DNA from: Acidobacteriota bacterium
GTDB taxonomy: Bacteria; Acidobacteriota; Terriglobia; Terriglobales; Acidobacteriaceae
Assembly (NCBI GenBank): GCA_021810735.1
Contig: JAJZIF010000068.1
Coordinates: 1-12,067, forward strand
Direction: 5' to 3'
DNA: 12,067 nt
The notes beneath the pieces were generated by a model that worked only from the letters and a program-made list of their open reading frames with translations, searched no databases and was not told the DNA's origin. Below are positions 1 through 7,547 of this stretch, piece by piece. The position numbers were made by a program, and so were the translations under genes. Within the stretch, counting starts at the first letter, position 1, and each line of letters starts with the position of its first letter.

Positions 1-69
1 GCGCGTTTGTTGAACTATTTTTGTCTACGAATTCCGATCCAAGAATCTAGACGACTGTCGCTGAAAAAG

Positions 70-1260
70 TTATAACTCCGGTTGCTCCTGCGCATACTTT
101 GCCCAGCAAGGAACCGAATCGCATCTTTTGGCCTTCAGACGTATTCTTATATCTTCAACAAGAACTCCACTCCGCGGGCTTAACGTCAGTTTAGCGTCCG
201 TAGCGTGCAACGGGATATTCGGTTTTGCAAGGGAAACCGAAAAGAAATTAAAAACGACAATCCCGCACAGGCTAGCAACGATTCCCATCCGGGACGAACT
301 CAAGAAACTGATGCCCGCCACGAGTAGAAAGAAAACCATTCCGGGTAGCAGGTAACTAACTTCAAGCGGAAATTTTGCGAAAATTACAATATTTCCGCCG
401 AAAGCTCCTAGGAAAATTGCGAATCCCTTTCCGGCATTGGCATTCATGCTCGAGAATTTCGGCGGTTTGAGGTTGCACGCCAGCAGGAACAGGAGAATAC
501 ATGTGGCGATAGGGCCAAACAGATAGATCATTTTGTAGATAAACCGGCCGACGTGCATTTTCATGGTCCACATCGCAGCGGGGCCGATTCCTGGAGTCAG
601 AAATGCCATCGTGTGATGCGCGAATACCCACGATGGCAGGAAAAATAAGGCTCCTAAGAATGCAGCCACTAGACCCGATATGACCACCCGAGCGACCTTC
701 GGTAATTTCCAGCCATCCGAGAACCCATACAGCAAGAGTCCAGCATAAGCGCCAGCCAACACGAGGGAGTTACTGGCTCGAAATCCTATCGCCATTGCGC
801 CAGCAATGCTCGCCAGCGCCAGCCTGGAATCGAGAAGAAGTTCGGCAGCAGCTATTAGAAAGGCGATCGACCAAAGATAATCCATGGTCGAGCTTGCTGC
901 GATCAAAAAGGTTGGCACGAACAACACACAAGAAGCCAATAAGTATTCGTGACGAATTCCGATCTTCCGGCACAAGACGATGAAGCGCCATAGGATAAAC
1001 GCGCCCGCACACATGGACGCGATATTCGTCGCTATCGATCCCCCTAAATGACCGACTCCGTAAGCCAGCGCTTCATAGAGCCAATAACCGGGATTTCTGG
1101 AGGTCATCGGATGCCCGTCACGCCAGGTTGACCGCCCAGCATCGAGAATTCCATAGGTATCGTTATCGCTGCCATAACCGAGGAAACACAGCGGCAGAAC
1201 GATGCCAGCGTAGAGGGCGAAAAAAAATGCAGTATTCCGAGATGAAGAGGTCGCGGCCAT
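70..1260 (-). CDS. GT-C-like polytopic membrane protein, probable lipid-linked-sugar glycosyltransferase
   Basis: This 396-residue protein has about ten hydrophobic segments (roughly residues 10-29, 75-96, 106-124, 127-143, 146-178, 188-214, 243-262, 278-296, 301-320 and 325-345) and a polar C-terminal tail from about 350. The first outside loop carries an acidic cluster (S31-D-N-D34, D40) followed by SRNPGYWLYE at 54-63. A later loop reads FPLEVSYLLPG (297-307). Acidic first loops and a P-x-E-x-x-Y-x-x-P element are typical of GT-C enzymes, which transfer sugars from polyprenyl-phosphate donors on the outer face of the inner membrane. Donor and acceptor cannot be told from the sequence. The ATG at 1260 has no Shine-Dalgarno match; the bases just upstream read CTCCTT, the complement of one. 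It lies 101 bp downstream of acnA on the same strand, with a hairpin between. Its A+T content is visibly higher than its neighbours. GT-C fold is likely; exact role unknown. Confidence 0.7.
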   Translation of the reverse strand: MAATSSSRNTAFFFALYAGIVLPLCFLGYGSDNDTYGILDAGRSTWRDGHPMTSRNPGYWLYEALAYGVGHLGGSIATNIASMCAGAFILWRFIVLCRKIGIRHEYLLASCVLFVPTFLIAASSTMDYLWSIAFLIAAAELLLDSRLALASIAGAMAIGFRASNSLVLAGAYAGLLLYGFSDGWKLPKVARVVISGLVAAFLGALFFLPSWVFAHHTMAFLTPGIGPAAMWTMKMHVGRFIYKMIYLFGPIATCILLFLLACNLKPPKFSSMNANAGKGFAIFLGAFGGNIVIFAKFPLEVSYLLPGMVFFLLVAGISFLSSSRMGIVASLCGIVVFNFFSVSLAKPNIPLHATDAKLTLSPRSGVLVEDIRIRLKAKRCDSVPCWAKYAQEQPEL

Positions 1261-1312
1261 AAGGAGCAGTCATAGCTAGAATAGCAGTCGCTGATTCTTC
1301 CAAGGTCACAGA

Positions 1313-1339
1313 CAAAGCCCGGATCGTTGCGGGTCTTTG
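1313..1339 (-). terminator. Terminator-like hairpin downstream of acnA (weak)
   Basis: On the minus strand, 22 bases after the acnA stop codon, CAAAG-A-CCCG pairs with CGGG-CTTTG across an 8-base loop, giving nine base pairs with one bulged A. The bases after it are mixed, with no clear T-tract, so it may be a weak terminator or a 3'-end stabilising structure. It would partly separate acnA transcription from the GT-C gene. Confidence 0.35.
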
Positions 1340-1361
1340 TGCTGCGAGCTGGAAAACTGCG

Positions 1362-4187
1362 TTACGCCTTCCCCGCCAGTTGCCGCAGCACATACAGCAG
1401 AATTCCGCCGTGCTGATAGTAGAGAATTTCCTGCGGCGTATCGATGCGCACGGTCGCGGTGAAATTACGAACTCCCAATGTGTATTTGCTTGTCGGGGCT
1501 TGCGTTGCTATAGCTTTTACTTCTATTTTCCGTCCGTTGGAAAACTTGCTTTCAAGCATTGCTCGCAAGCCGACGATTTCGTACTCCTCTTCGCCGGTCA
1601 AGCCGAGGGATTCAGCATTTTGCCCGCTTTCAAATTGCAGCGGCAAAATCCCCATGCCAACAAGGTTCGAACGATGAATCCGTTCGAAGCTTTCCGCGAT
1701 CACCGCGCGCACGCCCAGCAGTTTCGGTCCCTTCGCCGCCCAATCTCGCGACGATCCGGAGCCGTACTCTTTTCCAGCCAGAATGATCAGCGGCGTCTTG
1801 CGCTCCGCATACAGCACCGAAGCGTCAAAGATGCTCATCGGCTCGCCTTCCGGCAGCAGACGCGTCACGCCGCCTTCCGTGCCGGGCGCCAGCTTGTTGC
1901 GCAGTCGCACGTTGGCGAAGGTTCCGCGCACCATCACCTCATGATTGCCGCGGCGCGACCCATAGCTGTTAAAGTCGGCGGGTTTCACTCCGTGCTCCGT
2001 CAAATACTTCCCTGCCGGGCCATTCAGTTTGATCGAGCCCGCCGGGGAAATGTGGTCCGTGGTCACGCTGTCGCCCAGCACGGCCAGCACGCGCGCGCCG
2101 TGGATATCCTCGACGGCCACGGGTTCAGCTTTCATTCCGTCGAAGTACGGCGCTTTGCGGATATAGGTCGAATCCGCCTCCCACCCATACGTGTTGCCGG
2201 AGGGAAATTTCAGGTTCTGCCAGTTGCTGTCGCCATCGCTCACTGTCGCATACTGCTTGCGGAACATCGTCGAGTCGATCGAACTGGCCAGCGTACTTTG
2301 CACTTCCTGCTGCGACGGCCAAATGTCCCGCAGATATACGGAATGGCCCTGCTTGTCATTTCCAAGCGGATCGTGTTCGAAGTCATGATCGATGCGTCCG
2401 GCCAACGCGTACGCCACAACCAGCGGCGGCGACATCAGATAATTCGCGCGCACATCGGAGTTGATGCGGCCTTCGAAATTGCGATTGCCGCTCAGCACAG
2501 ACACAGCCACCAGGCCATGATCGTCAATCGCCTTCGTCACGTCCGGCGGCAGCGGGCCGGAGTTGCCAATGCACGTCGTGCAGCCGTAGCCGACGATGTT
2601 GAACCGCAGCGCATCGAGATACTTTGTCAACCCGGCCTTGTCGTAATAGTCCGCGACCACGCGGGAGCCCGGCGCCAGCGAGCTCTTCACCCACGGCGGC
2701 ACTTTCAATCCTTTTTCCACGGCCTTCTTCGCCAGCAGCCCAGCAGCCAACATCACCGAGGGATTGGATGTATTCGTGCAGCTGGTAATCGCCGCAATCA
2801 CGATGGAACCATGGTCGAGATACTTGTCAACGTCCATCCCAAAGCGGTCATGCACGGAGCTTGCATGGCCCGGCTCAGGCGCTCCATTTGCATTGTTGTT
2901 GCCGTTTCCATTCGCGGAGGGATGACCACCCTCCCCATTCCAGCGTTGCACCTGACGCTCGTTGTTCGCATGCGCGTTCGGCCCTTTCAGCGCAGGCAAT
3001 TGCTTCTTGAAACTCGCGCCTGCTTCGCTCAGTCGCACGCGGTCCTGCGGACGCTTCGGGCCGGCCACGCTTGGTTCCACTATGGCGAGATCGAGCGACA
3101 ATGTCGCGGAATACTTTGCCTCCGGCGCATTCGGCGTGTGGAACAGGCCCTGCTCCTTGTAGTACGCCTCGACCAGCGCGATCTGCTCGTCGCTCCGTCC
3201 CGTCAGCTTGAGATAGCGCAGCGTCTCCGCATCCACTGGAAAGATGCCGCAGGTCGCGCCATATTCCGGCGCCATGTTGCCGATCGTCGCGCGGTCGGCG
3301 AGCGAAAGTTCGCTGATGCCGGGGCCGTAAAACTCTACAAACTTGCCGACGACGCCATGCTTGCGCAGCATCTCCGTCACAGTCAACACGAGATCGGTGG
3401 CCGTGGTGCCTTCGCGCAGCTTGCCTGCCAGCTTAAAGCCGACCACCTGCGGAACCAGCATGGACACTGGCTGACCCAGCATCGCGGCCTCGGCCTCAAT
3501 GCCGCCGACGCCCCAGCCCAGTACGCCCAGACCGTTGATCATCGTAGTGTGCGAGTCCGTGCCGACCAGCGTGTCGGGATACGCCTGCACAACGCCGCTC
3601 GCATTTGGCTGCGTGGTGAACACGACGCGCGCCAGATATTCCAGATTCACCTGGTGGCAGATGCCCATGCCCGGCGGCACAGCGGAAAAATTATGGAACG
3701 CCGTCTGTCCCCATTTCAAAAACGCATACCGCTCCACGTTGCGCTGGTATTCCAGCAGCGAGTTGATCTGATATGAGTCGCTGGTGCCATACTGGTCCAC
3801 CTGCACGGAGTGGTCGATCACCAACTCCGCCGGCTGCAACGGATTGATCTTCTCCGGATCGCCGCCCAGCGAGCGCATCGCATCGCGCATCGCCGCCAGA
3901 TCGACTACGGCGGGCACGCCGGTAAAGTCCTGCATCAACACCCGCGCAGGCATGTAGGCGATTTCCCGCGAGGGCTCGGCCTTCGCGTCCCACTTGGCCA
4001 GAAATTCAATGTCCTCCGCGGTGACGCTTTTTCCATCTTCATGGCGCAACAGGTTTTCGAGCAAAATGCGCAACGAGTAGGGCAGGCTTTCCAGCGAAAC
4101 ACCGTGCTCCGATAGCGCGCTCAGTTTGAAAATTTCATAGGTCTTGTTGCCGGATTTCAATTCCGACCGACAGCGAAAACTGTTCAT
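1362..4187 (-). CDS. acnA: Aconitate hydratase A (aconitase, IRP1/AcnA type)
   Basis: This cytoplasmic 4Fe-4S enzyme interconverts citrate and isocitrate via cis-aconitate in the TCA and glyoxylate cycles. The 941-residue product is full length. The N-terminal domains include [19 protein letters not shown] (83-101), [13 protein letters not shown] (209-221) and [13 protein letters not shown] (228-240). The cluster cysteines are C470 (in [13 protein letters not shown]) and C536 and C539 ([12 protein letters not shown]). The swivel domain has [18 protein letters not shown] (744-761) and [16 protein letters not shown] (805-820). I chose ATG 4187 because AGGGAG sits 8 bases upstream and the protein then begins like other AcnA proteins (MNSF, then a linker into YEIFKLSAL). 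The reading frame stays open for 90 further codons upstream, but these carry no family similarity. An N/G-rich insert at about 402-447 makes it longer than the 890-residue E. coli enzyme. The gene is transcribed away from the VOC gene. Confidence 0.97.
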   Translation of the reverse strand: MNSFRCRSELKSGNKTYEIFKLSALSEHGVSLESLPYSLRILLENLLRHEDGKSVTAEDIEFLAKWDAKAEPSREIAYMPARVLMQDFTGVPAVVDLAAMRDAMRSLGGDPEKINPLQPAELVIDHSVQVDQYGTSDSYQINSLLEYQRNVERYAFLKWGQTAFHNFSAVPPGMGICHQVNLEYLARVVFTTQPNASGVVQAYPDTLVGTDSHTTMINGLGVLGWGVGGIEAEAAMLGQPVSMLVPQVVGFKLAGKLREGTTATDLVLTVTEMLRKHGVVGKFVEFYGPGISELSLADRATIGNMAPEYGATCGIFPVDAETLRYLKLTGRSDEQIALVEAYYKEQGLFHTPNAPEAKYSATLSLDLAIVEPSVAGPKRPQDRVRLSEAGASFKKQLPALKGPNAHANNERQVQRWNGEGGHPSANGNGNNNANGAPEPGHASSVHDRFGMDVDKYLDHGSIVIAAITSCTNTSNPSVMLAAGLLAKKAVEKGLKVPPWVKSSLAPGSRVVADYYDKAGLTKYLDALRFNIVGYGCTTCIGNSGPLPPDVTKAIDDHGLVAVSVLSGNRNFEGRINSDVRANYLMSPPLVVAYALAGRIDHDFEHDPLGNDKQGHSVYLRDIWPSQQEVQSTLASSIDSTMFRKQYATVSDGDSNWQNLKFPSGNTYGWEADSTYIRKAPYFDGMKAEPVAVEDIHGARVLAVLGDSVTTDHISPAGSIKLNGPAGKYLTEHGVKPADFNSYGSRRGNHEVMVRGTFANVRLRNKLAPGTEGGVTRLLPEGEPMSIFDASVLYAERKTPLIILAGKEYGSGSSRDWAAKGPKLLGVRAVIAESFERIHRSNLVGMGILPLQFESGQNAESLGLTGEEEYEIVGLRAMLESKFSNGRKIEVKAIATQAPTSKYTLGVRNFTATVRIDTPQEILYYQHGGILLYVLRQLAGKA

Positions 4188-4219
4188 GGTGATAGCTCCC
4201 TCAAAAGGCGTGGCGGGCA

Positions 4220-4235
4220 GGCACAGAGCCGTGCC
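4220..4235 (-). promoter_or_regulatory. Short hairpin in the acnA leader
   Basis: On the minus strand GGCAC and GTGCC form a perfect 5-bp stem around a 6-base loop (GGCTCT). It lies 32 bases upstream of the acnA start and just upstream of the ribosome binding site. If the transcript begins further upstream, this would fold in the 5' leader. Function is unknown, and a stem this short can arise by chance. Confidence 0.25.
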
Positions 4236-4252
4236 CGACGAATCAGGAATGT

Positions 4253-4271
4253 GTCGTAATGATTCTACGAC
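4253..4271. promoter_or_regulatory. Perfect inverted repeat upstream of acnA, candidate operator
   Basis: GTCGTA and TACGAC form a perfect 6-bp dyad around a 7-base spacer (ATGATTC on the plus strand), centred about 75 bases upstream of the acnA ATG. Read on the acnA strand, the repeat contains TAGAAT, a five-of-six match to the -10 consensus TATAAT. A dimeric repressor bound here would block such a promoter. No good -35 hexamer lies at the usual spacing, so the promoter assignment is weak. Confidence 0.3.
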
Positions 4272-4521
4272 TCCGTCTTGAGAAATGAGGAATACGGCAA
4301 CCTTTACCCGCGATCGGGCTTGCCGCGATGCCAGCGTTTCAGAAACAGAACCTTGGGCGTGAAGAGCATAGCGTTTCGGCAGCCTGTGACCGCCTGCCTC
4401 TATCGTAGCGCCGGAGGGTGTGGAAAGGGAAAGCGGCACCGTTATTCTGCGGGACACGATTTTTTAGCTGAGAAGGCGTTGCCCCTGCGCATCTTTTTTG
4501 CCTCTCCATCATCTGAAAGTC

Positions 4522-5040
4522 ATGTCCTCCATTCATCCACAGACCCGCATTGGTCACGTCCATCTCAAGGTCGCCGACCTGGATCGCGCGCTTGCCTTTT
4601 ACCGCGACGTACTGGGATTTACGGTCACGCAGCGCATGGGCAATTCGGCAGCGTTTCTGTCGGCAGGCGGATACCACCACCACATTGCCCTGAACACCTG
4701 GGAAAGCCTGCACGGCGCGGCCCCAGCGCATGGCACGACCGGCCTGTATCATCTGGCGATCCTCTATCCCACTCGGGCAGAGCTAGCGGATGCGCTGCGG
4801 CGACTGCTCCGGGCAGGCATCCAGATGGAGGGTGCGGCGGACCATGGCGTGAGCCACGCGCTCTATCTCCGCGATCCGGACAACAATGGAGTCGAACTGT
4901 ATTGGGACCTGCCCGCCGAGCAATGGCCGCGGACGCCAACCGGTGACTTGGCCATGGTCACGCAGCCGCTGGATTTGCATGCGCTGTTGGCCGAGGCGGA
5001 CGCGCCCGAGACGACCCTGGGCTCTGCTGACATGGCCTAA
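4522..5040 (+). CDS. VOC-superfamily metalloprotein (glyoxalase/extradiol dioxygenase-like, CatE-related)
   Basis: The 172-residue protein shows two beta-alpha-beta-beta-beta modules. Module 1 spans about residues 9-60 (IGHVHLKVADLDRALAFYRDVLGF, then YHHHIALNTW). Module 2 spans about 74-130 (GLYHLAILYP, then DHGVSHALYLRDPDNNG and VELYWD). Candidate metal ligands are H14, H77 and E125, with an H in the 52-54 cluster. The motifs resemble CatE-type catechol 2,3-dioxygenases, which open catechol rings with Fe(II), but this protein is much shorter than the roughly 285-residue CatE. The substrate is therefore open: dioxygenase, glyoxalase and fosfomycin-resistance enzymes share the fold. The start at ATG 4522 fits the family N-terminus. 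An in-frame TTG at 4498 would add eight residues, and neither has a strong ribosome binding site. Residues after about 140 are a low-conservation tail. It ends 24 bp from the convergent GH30 gene. Confidence 0.85.
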   Translation: MSSIHPQTRIGHVHLKVADLDRALAFYRDVLGFTVTQRMGNSAAFLSAGGYHHHIALNTWESLHGAAPAHGTTGLYHLAILYPTRAELADALRRLLRAGIQMEGAADHGVSHALYLRDPDNNGVELYWDLPAEQWPRTPTGDLAMVTQPLDLHALLAEADAPETTLGSADMA

Positions 5041-5064
5041 GCCGCGCATCGAAGCCACCTCGCC

Positions 5065-6480
5065 TTATTGCGATTGCCAGATGTATGTTCCTACCGAACC
5101 CGCCAGCAACGTCCCCGTGACCGTGTTGCCGCGATAACGAATATTGAATGTCTGCACCGAAGTTCCAGTATTGGCGATGATCAGTACCATGTTCCCATCT
5201 GGAACAAGGAAAGCCACATTCGCCAGTTGTTCCAAATCGTTCGATCCAATCCGCACGGAGCCGGGCCGCACAAATTTCGAAAACTGCGCAATCGTGTAAT
5301 AGGCGAGATTGAAGGTCGCTTTGTTGCCATCGAGAGTGATCGCTCCCTGGCACTGCGTACATCCCCCGTTCGTGTGCGGCCCGTCATTGGGATCGGCGGC
5401 AAGGTTCCAAAGCAGAACATTTCGGCTCCAGTTGCGAGTGGCGCCGATCACCACCCGGCTGACCGGCTCCGCGATGTCCATGGTGGTTGCGCCAGGCTTT
5501 CCTGTGACCCACTGCTCGGTGAGGTAGAGGTTCTTGTTCGGGTAGGCATCATGCACCGTCGTCAGCGTTCCGACCTCGCCGCCATATAAATGAAACGCGG
5601 TTCCCGCGACATCCTTGTAGGCGCGGGGATCTTTCAAGATCGACTGCGGATACGATGGAACGTCGGGGTTATGGTCGTACAGAAGAATGTTTGTCTTGAT
5701 CCCAGCTTTTTGCAATGCCGGCGCAAGATACTGGACGATGAATGTGTCCTGCTGTGAAGCGAGCATCACCATGCTGGGATTGTTCTTGGGGTTCAAAGGC
5801 TCGTTCTGCACGGTGGTGGCGTGGATCGGTATGCCTGCCGCTTTCATCCCCTGGATATACTTCACAAAATAGTTCGCGTACGGTTTGAAATACTTCGGCT
5901 TGAGACTGCCTCCCTGGGAACTATCGTTGGTCTTCATCCATGCCGGCGCCGACCAGGGAGAAGCAACGATCTGAATCTTGGGATTGATCGTCAATATTTC
6001 CCGCAGCACGGGAATCAAGGTGTCCTCGACCGGAGCAAGGGTGAATTTGGTTAGGTGTGCATCCGTTTTTCCTTCCGGCAGGTCGTCGAAGGAGTACACG
6101 CGATCATCCATGTCGGAAGACCCGATGCCGATTCTCAAATAACTGACGCCGATGTCGTTGCCTTCCGTCGAAAACAAATCCTTCAGAACCGCGCGTCTCC
6201 GTGCCGGGTCCATACGCATTAGAAGCTGGGCGCTCCCGCCCGTCAGGGCAAAACCGAAGCCGTCCATGGTTTGGAAATATCGCTGGGCATTCACGTCGAT
6301 CGTCGGAAACTGGTTGTTCGGTGTGGAGAAATGCAGAGGGGTGGCTTGGCGAGCGAACAATGCGGATTTATCCGGGTTCGTCAACCAGAGTTGAACATCG
6401 CTCCGAGACTGGCCCCTGGCTACCTGCGACAGCATCCAACAGCATGCCATCGGCAACAGAAATGCAACGCGGAACCTCAT
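5065..6480 (-). CDS. Exported glycoside hydrolase family 30 (glucosylceramidase / beta-1,6-glucanase-like)
   Basis: This 471-residue protein is predicted to leave the cytoplasm. Residues 1-23 form a signal peptide (RFR, hydrophobic core, then ARG before Q24). The mature protein has GH30 hallmarks: QTMDGFGFALTGGSAQLL (70-87), SYLRIGIGSSD (113-123) and SPWSAPAWMKTN (174-185). The acid/base glutamate is E227 in TVQNEPLN and the nucleophile is E322 in LYLTEQW. LLWNLAADPNDGPHTNGGC (356-374) precedes a CxxC (C374, C377), possibly a disulfide. A C-terminal beta-sandwich follows from about 405 to 471. GH30 enzymes retain configuration and act on beta-glucosides; members include glucosylceramidases, beta-1,6-glucanases and beta-xylosidases, so the exact substrate is open. 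GAGGGG lies 5 bases before the ATG. The gene is divergent from another exported protein at 6632, suggesting shared control and a role in extracellular glycan breakdown. Confidence 0.93.
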   Translation of the reverse strand: MRFRVAFLLPMACCWMLSQVARGQSRSDVQLWLTNPDKSALFARQATPLHFSTPNNQFPTIDVNAQRYFQTMDGFGFALTGGSAQLLMRMDPARRRAVLKDLFSTEGNDIGVSYLRIGIGSSDMDDRVYSFDDLPEGKTDAHLTKFTLAPVEDTLIPVLREILTINPKIQIVASPWSAPAWMKTNDSSQGGSLKPKYFKPYANYFVKYIQGMKAAGIPIHATTVQNEPLNPKNNPSMVMLASQQDTFIVQYLAPALQKAGIKTNILLYDHNPDVPSYPQSILKDPRAYKDVAGTAFHLYGGEVGTLTTVHDAYPNKNLYLTEQWVTGKPGATTMDIAEPVSRVVIGATRNWSRNVLLWNLAADPNDGPHTNGGCTQCQGAITLDGNKATFNLAYYTIAQFSKFVRPGSVRIGSNDLEQLANVAFLVPDGNMVLIIANTGTSVQTFNIRYRGNTVTGTLLAGSVGTYIWQSQ

Positions 6481-6554
6481 TCGATCCCCTCAGACAAACT
6501 CACGAGCGGATAGCGGCTTCACTATATTCCCTTCGCTGCAGGATACTCTGGGAT

Positions 6555-6591
6555 TCTCAGATGGGCCGCAAACAGCGCGGTGCATCTGGGA
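6555..6591 (+). promoter_or_regulatory. Imperfect stem-loop in the leader of the exported lectin-like gene
   Basis: TCTCAGATGGGCCGC (6555-6569) pairs with GCGGTGCATCTGGGA (6577-6591) around a 7-base loop (AAACAGC). Of 15 positions, 12 are Watson-Crick, two are G-T wobbles (6557/6589 and 6565/6581) and one is a G-G mismatch (6564/6582). The wobbles pair only in plus-strand RNA; on the minus strand they become A-C mismatches. That points to an RNA leader structure for the 6632 gene rather than a GH30 leader element, provided transcription starts upstream of 6555. Function is inferred only. Confidence 0.35.
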
Positions 6592-6606
6592 CCGCCAGGC
6601 GAACAT

Positions 6607-6622
6607 CCTACATTCCTGTAGG
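6607..6622 (+). promoter_or_regulatory. Perfect 6-bp hairpin covering the only Shine-Dalgarno-like bases before the 6632 start
   Basis: CCTACA and TGTAGG form a perfect inverted repeat around TTCC. Its 3' arm ends in AGG, the only ribosome-binding-like bases ahead of ATG 6632 (9-base spacing). Folding in RNA would hide that site. As DNA it could be a dimer operator with TACA/TGTA half-sites, loosely like BlaI/CopY operators, but the half-site spacing is 4 rather than 2. Confidence 0.35.
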
Positions 6623-6631
6623 CTCGACTCC

Positions 6632-7471
6632 ATGCGTCTTGCCCTTCTTTTGGTCTCCATCGCCGCCGGGATTTTGTCTGTACCGCATGCAAACGCTCGC
6701 AACCATTCGGCGGCATCCGGCGCGACGACTCTGGCGGATGGATCGACGTCGACAGCAACACCTGCCCACGAAAACACGATTGCGGTTGCCAATGCCGACG
6801 ACTCCCTGAAGCACTGGAGCACATGCGCCCAACCGGAATGTTATCCGGGCGGGAAGGGCGTTCCAGTTTCGACCAGCCAGACGATCGACAACGCCAGCCC
6901 GTCGGTCGATGGCGCATCGATGCTACTGACGGAGACGGCCAATTCGACCACTTCCTACACCAACGTTCTGTGGCCGTACAAGATGAAGGGCTGCGATGCT
7001 TGCACGCACATGCGCACGAATTTCTGGGCATATCCGGTCAGTTCCTCCCACGTGGCCTCGCTCGAATACGATGCGTTCCTGTTCGACGCAGCGCATCAAC
7101 TGAACATCATGTGGGGGGTGCAGTGGAACCAACGCGCTGGCAAATGGCAGATATGGAACCAGGGCACCAGCCAATGGGTGGATACTATGGTGACAACCGG
7201 GCCCAGGTTCGGAGTCTGGAATCATCTCCAGTTTTCTGACCATCGCGTGATTGGCGACACCAGTTGCGGCGGGACGGAATGCTTGTACTACGACACGCTG
7301 ATGCTGAATGGAACGACCTACGCGTTGAACCTGACCGAGCCTGCGGGACCGCTCCATCACGGCTGGGGCTCAGTGAGTGGATTCCAGTTCCAATTGGATG
7401 CGACTCCCGTGGCCAGCGGCTCAGCCACGTTAAGCGAATACATCGATGAAGCCGACATGTGGGCAAATTAA
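6632..7471 (+). CDS. Exported concanavalin-A-like (lectin/glucanase-fold) protein, function unknown
   Basis: This 279-residue protein begins with a signal peptide (residues 1-22, hydrophobic core LALLLVSIAAGIL, A-N-A before R23), then a Ser/Thr/Ala-rich linker to about 48. The rest is a predicted beta-rich domain with alternating aromatic strands: YTNVLWPYKM (109-118), SLEYDAFLFD (143-152), LNIMWGVQWN (157-166), GKWQIWNQ (170-177), WNHLQF (196-201), YDTLMLNG (220-227) and GFQFQLD (250-256). I recall this arrangement (a LEFD-like strand, then W/G-rich strands, R, and an LNG strand) from secreted acidobacterial proteins with a concanavalin-A-like jelly roll. No catalytic motif is recognised. 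Six cysteines fall in three close pairs (65/70, 121/124, 212/217), probably disulfides. It is divergent from the exported GH30 enzyme, so glycan binding is plausible but unproven. The ATG is 151 bp from the GH30 start, with only a weak AGG upstream. Confidence 0.75.
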   Translation: MRLALLLVSIAAGILSVPHANARNHSAASGATTLADGSTSTATPAHENTIAVANADDSLKHWSTCAQPECYPGGKGVPVSTSQTIDNASPSVDGASMLLTETANSTTSYTNVLWPYKMKGCDACTHMRTNFWAYPVSSSHVASLEYDAFLFDAAHQLNIMWGVQWNQRAGKWQIWNQGTSQWVDTMVTTGPRFGVWNHLQFSDHRVIGDTSCGGTECLYYDTLMLNGTTYALNLTEPAGPLHHGWGSVSGFQFQLDATPVASGSATLSEYIDEADMWAN

Positions 7472-7547
7472 GTTCACTCCTTCGCCGACAATACAGTTCG
7501 TCGCATGGACTCCCGCAGTAGACGCATAGAGCTGTACTAGCGGTGCA

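Larger units (their letters stand above)
4188..4521. other. Divergent intergenic region between acnA and the VOC gene
   Basis: These 334 bases separate two divergent genes and should hold both promoters. I see no conserved protein in any frame here. The acnA frame is open back to 4457, and a plus-strand frame runs from 4278 into the VOC gene out of phase, but neither looks coded. Visible structure is limited to two inverted repeats on the acnA side (4220-4235 and 4253-4271) and A/T tracts near 4460 and 4493. I could not place a convincing -35/-10 pair with normal spacing on either strand. Confidence 0.6.

Noticed and set aside
27..964. 13-base direct repeat ACGAATTCCGATC at 27-39 and 952-964
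   Set aside because: About one such repeat is expected by chance in 12 kb, and nothing else flanks the copies.
1380..3776. Very long open frame (798 codons) on the plus strand opposite acnA
   Set aside because: It is the complement of a certain gene with high G+C at codon third positions. The product is rich in R, H, A and Q with no domain or membrane pattern.
4188..4457. 90-codon in-frame extension of acnA upstream of ATG 4187
   Set aside because: It has no family similarity, the ribosome binding site supports 4187, and the family N-terminus begins there.
4278..4946. 222-codon plus-strand frame overlapping the VOC gene out of phase
   Set aside because: The VOC frame carries all conserved motifs. 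This one is P/R/S-rich without pattern.
6521..6528. TATAGT (minus) / TATATT (plus) as -10 boxes for the divergent exported genes
   Set aside because: Both match five of six consensus bases, but neither has a recognisable -35 hexamer at 16-18 bases, so they are too weak to annotate.
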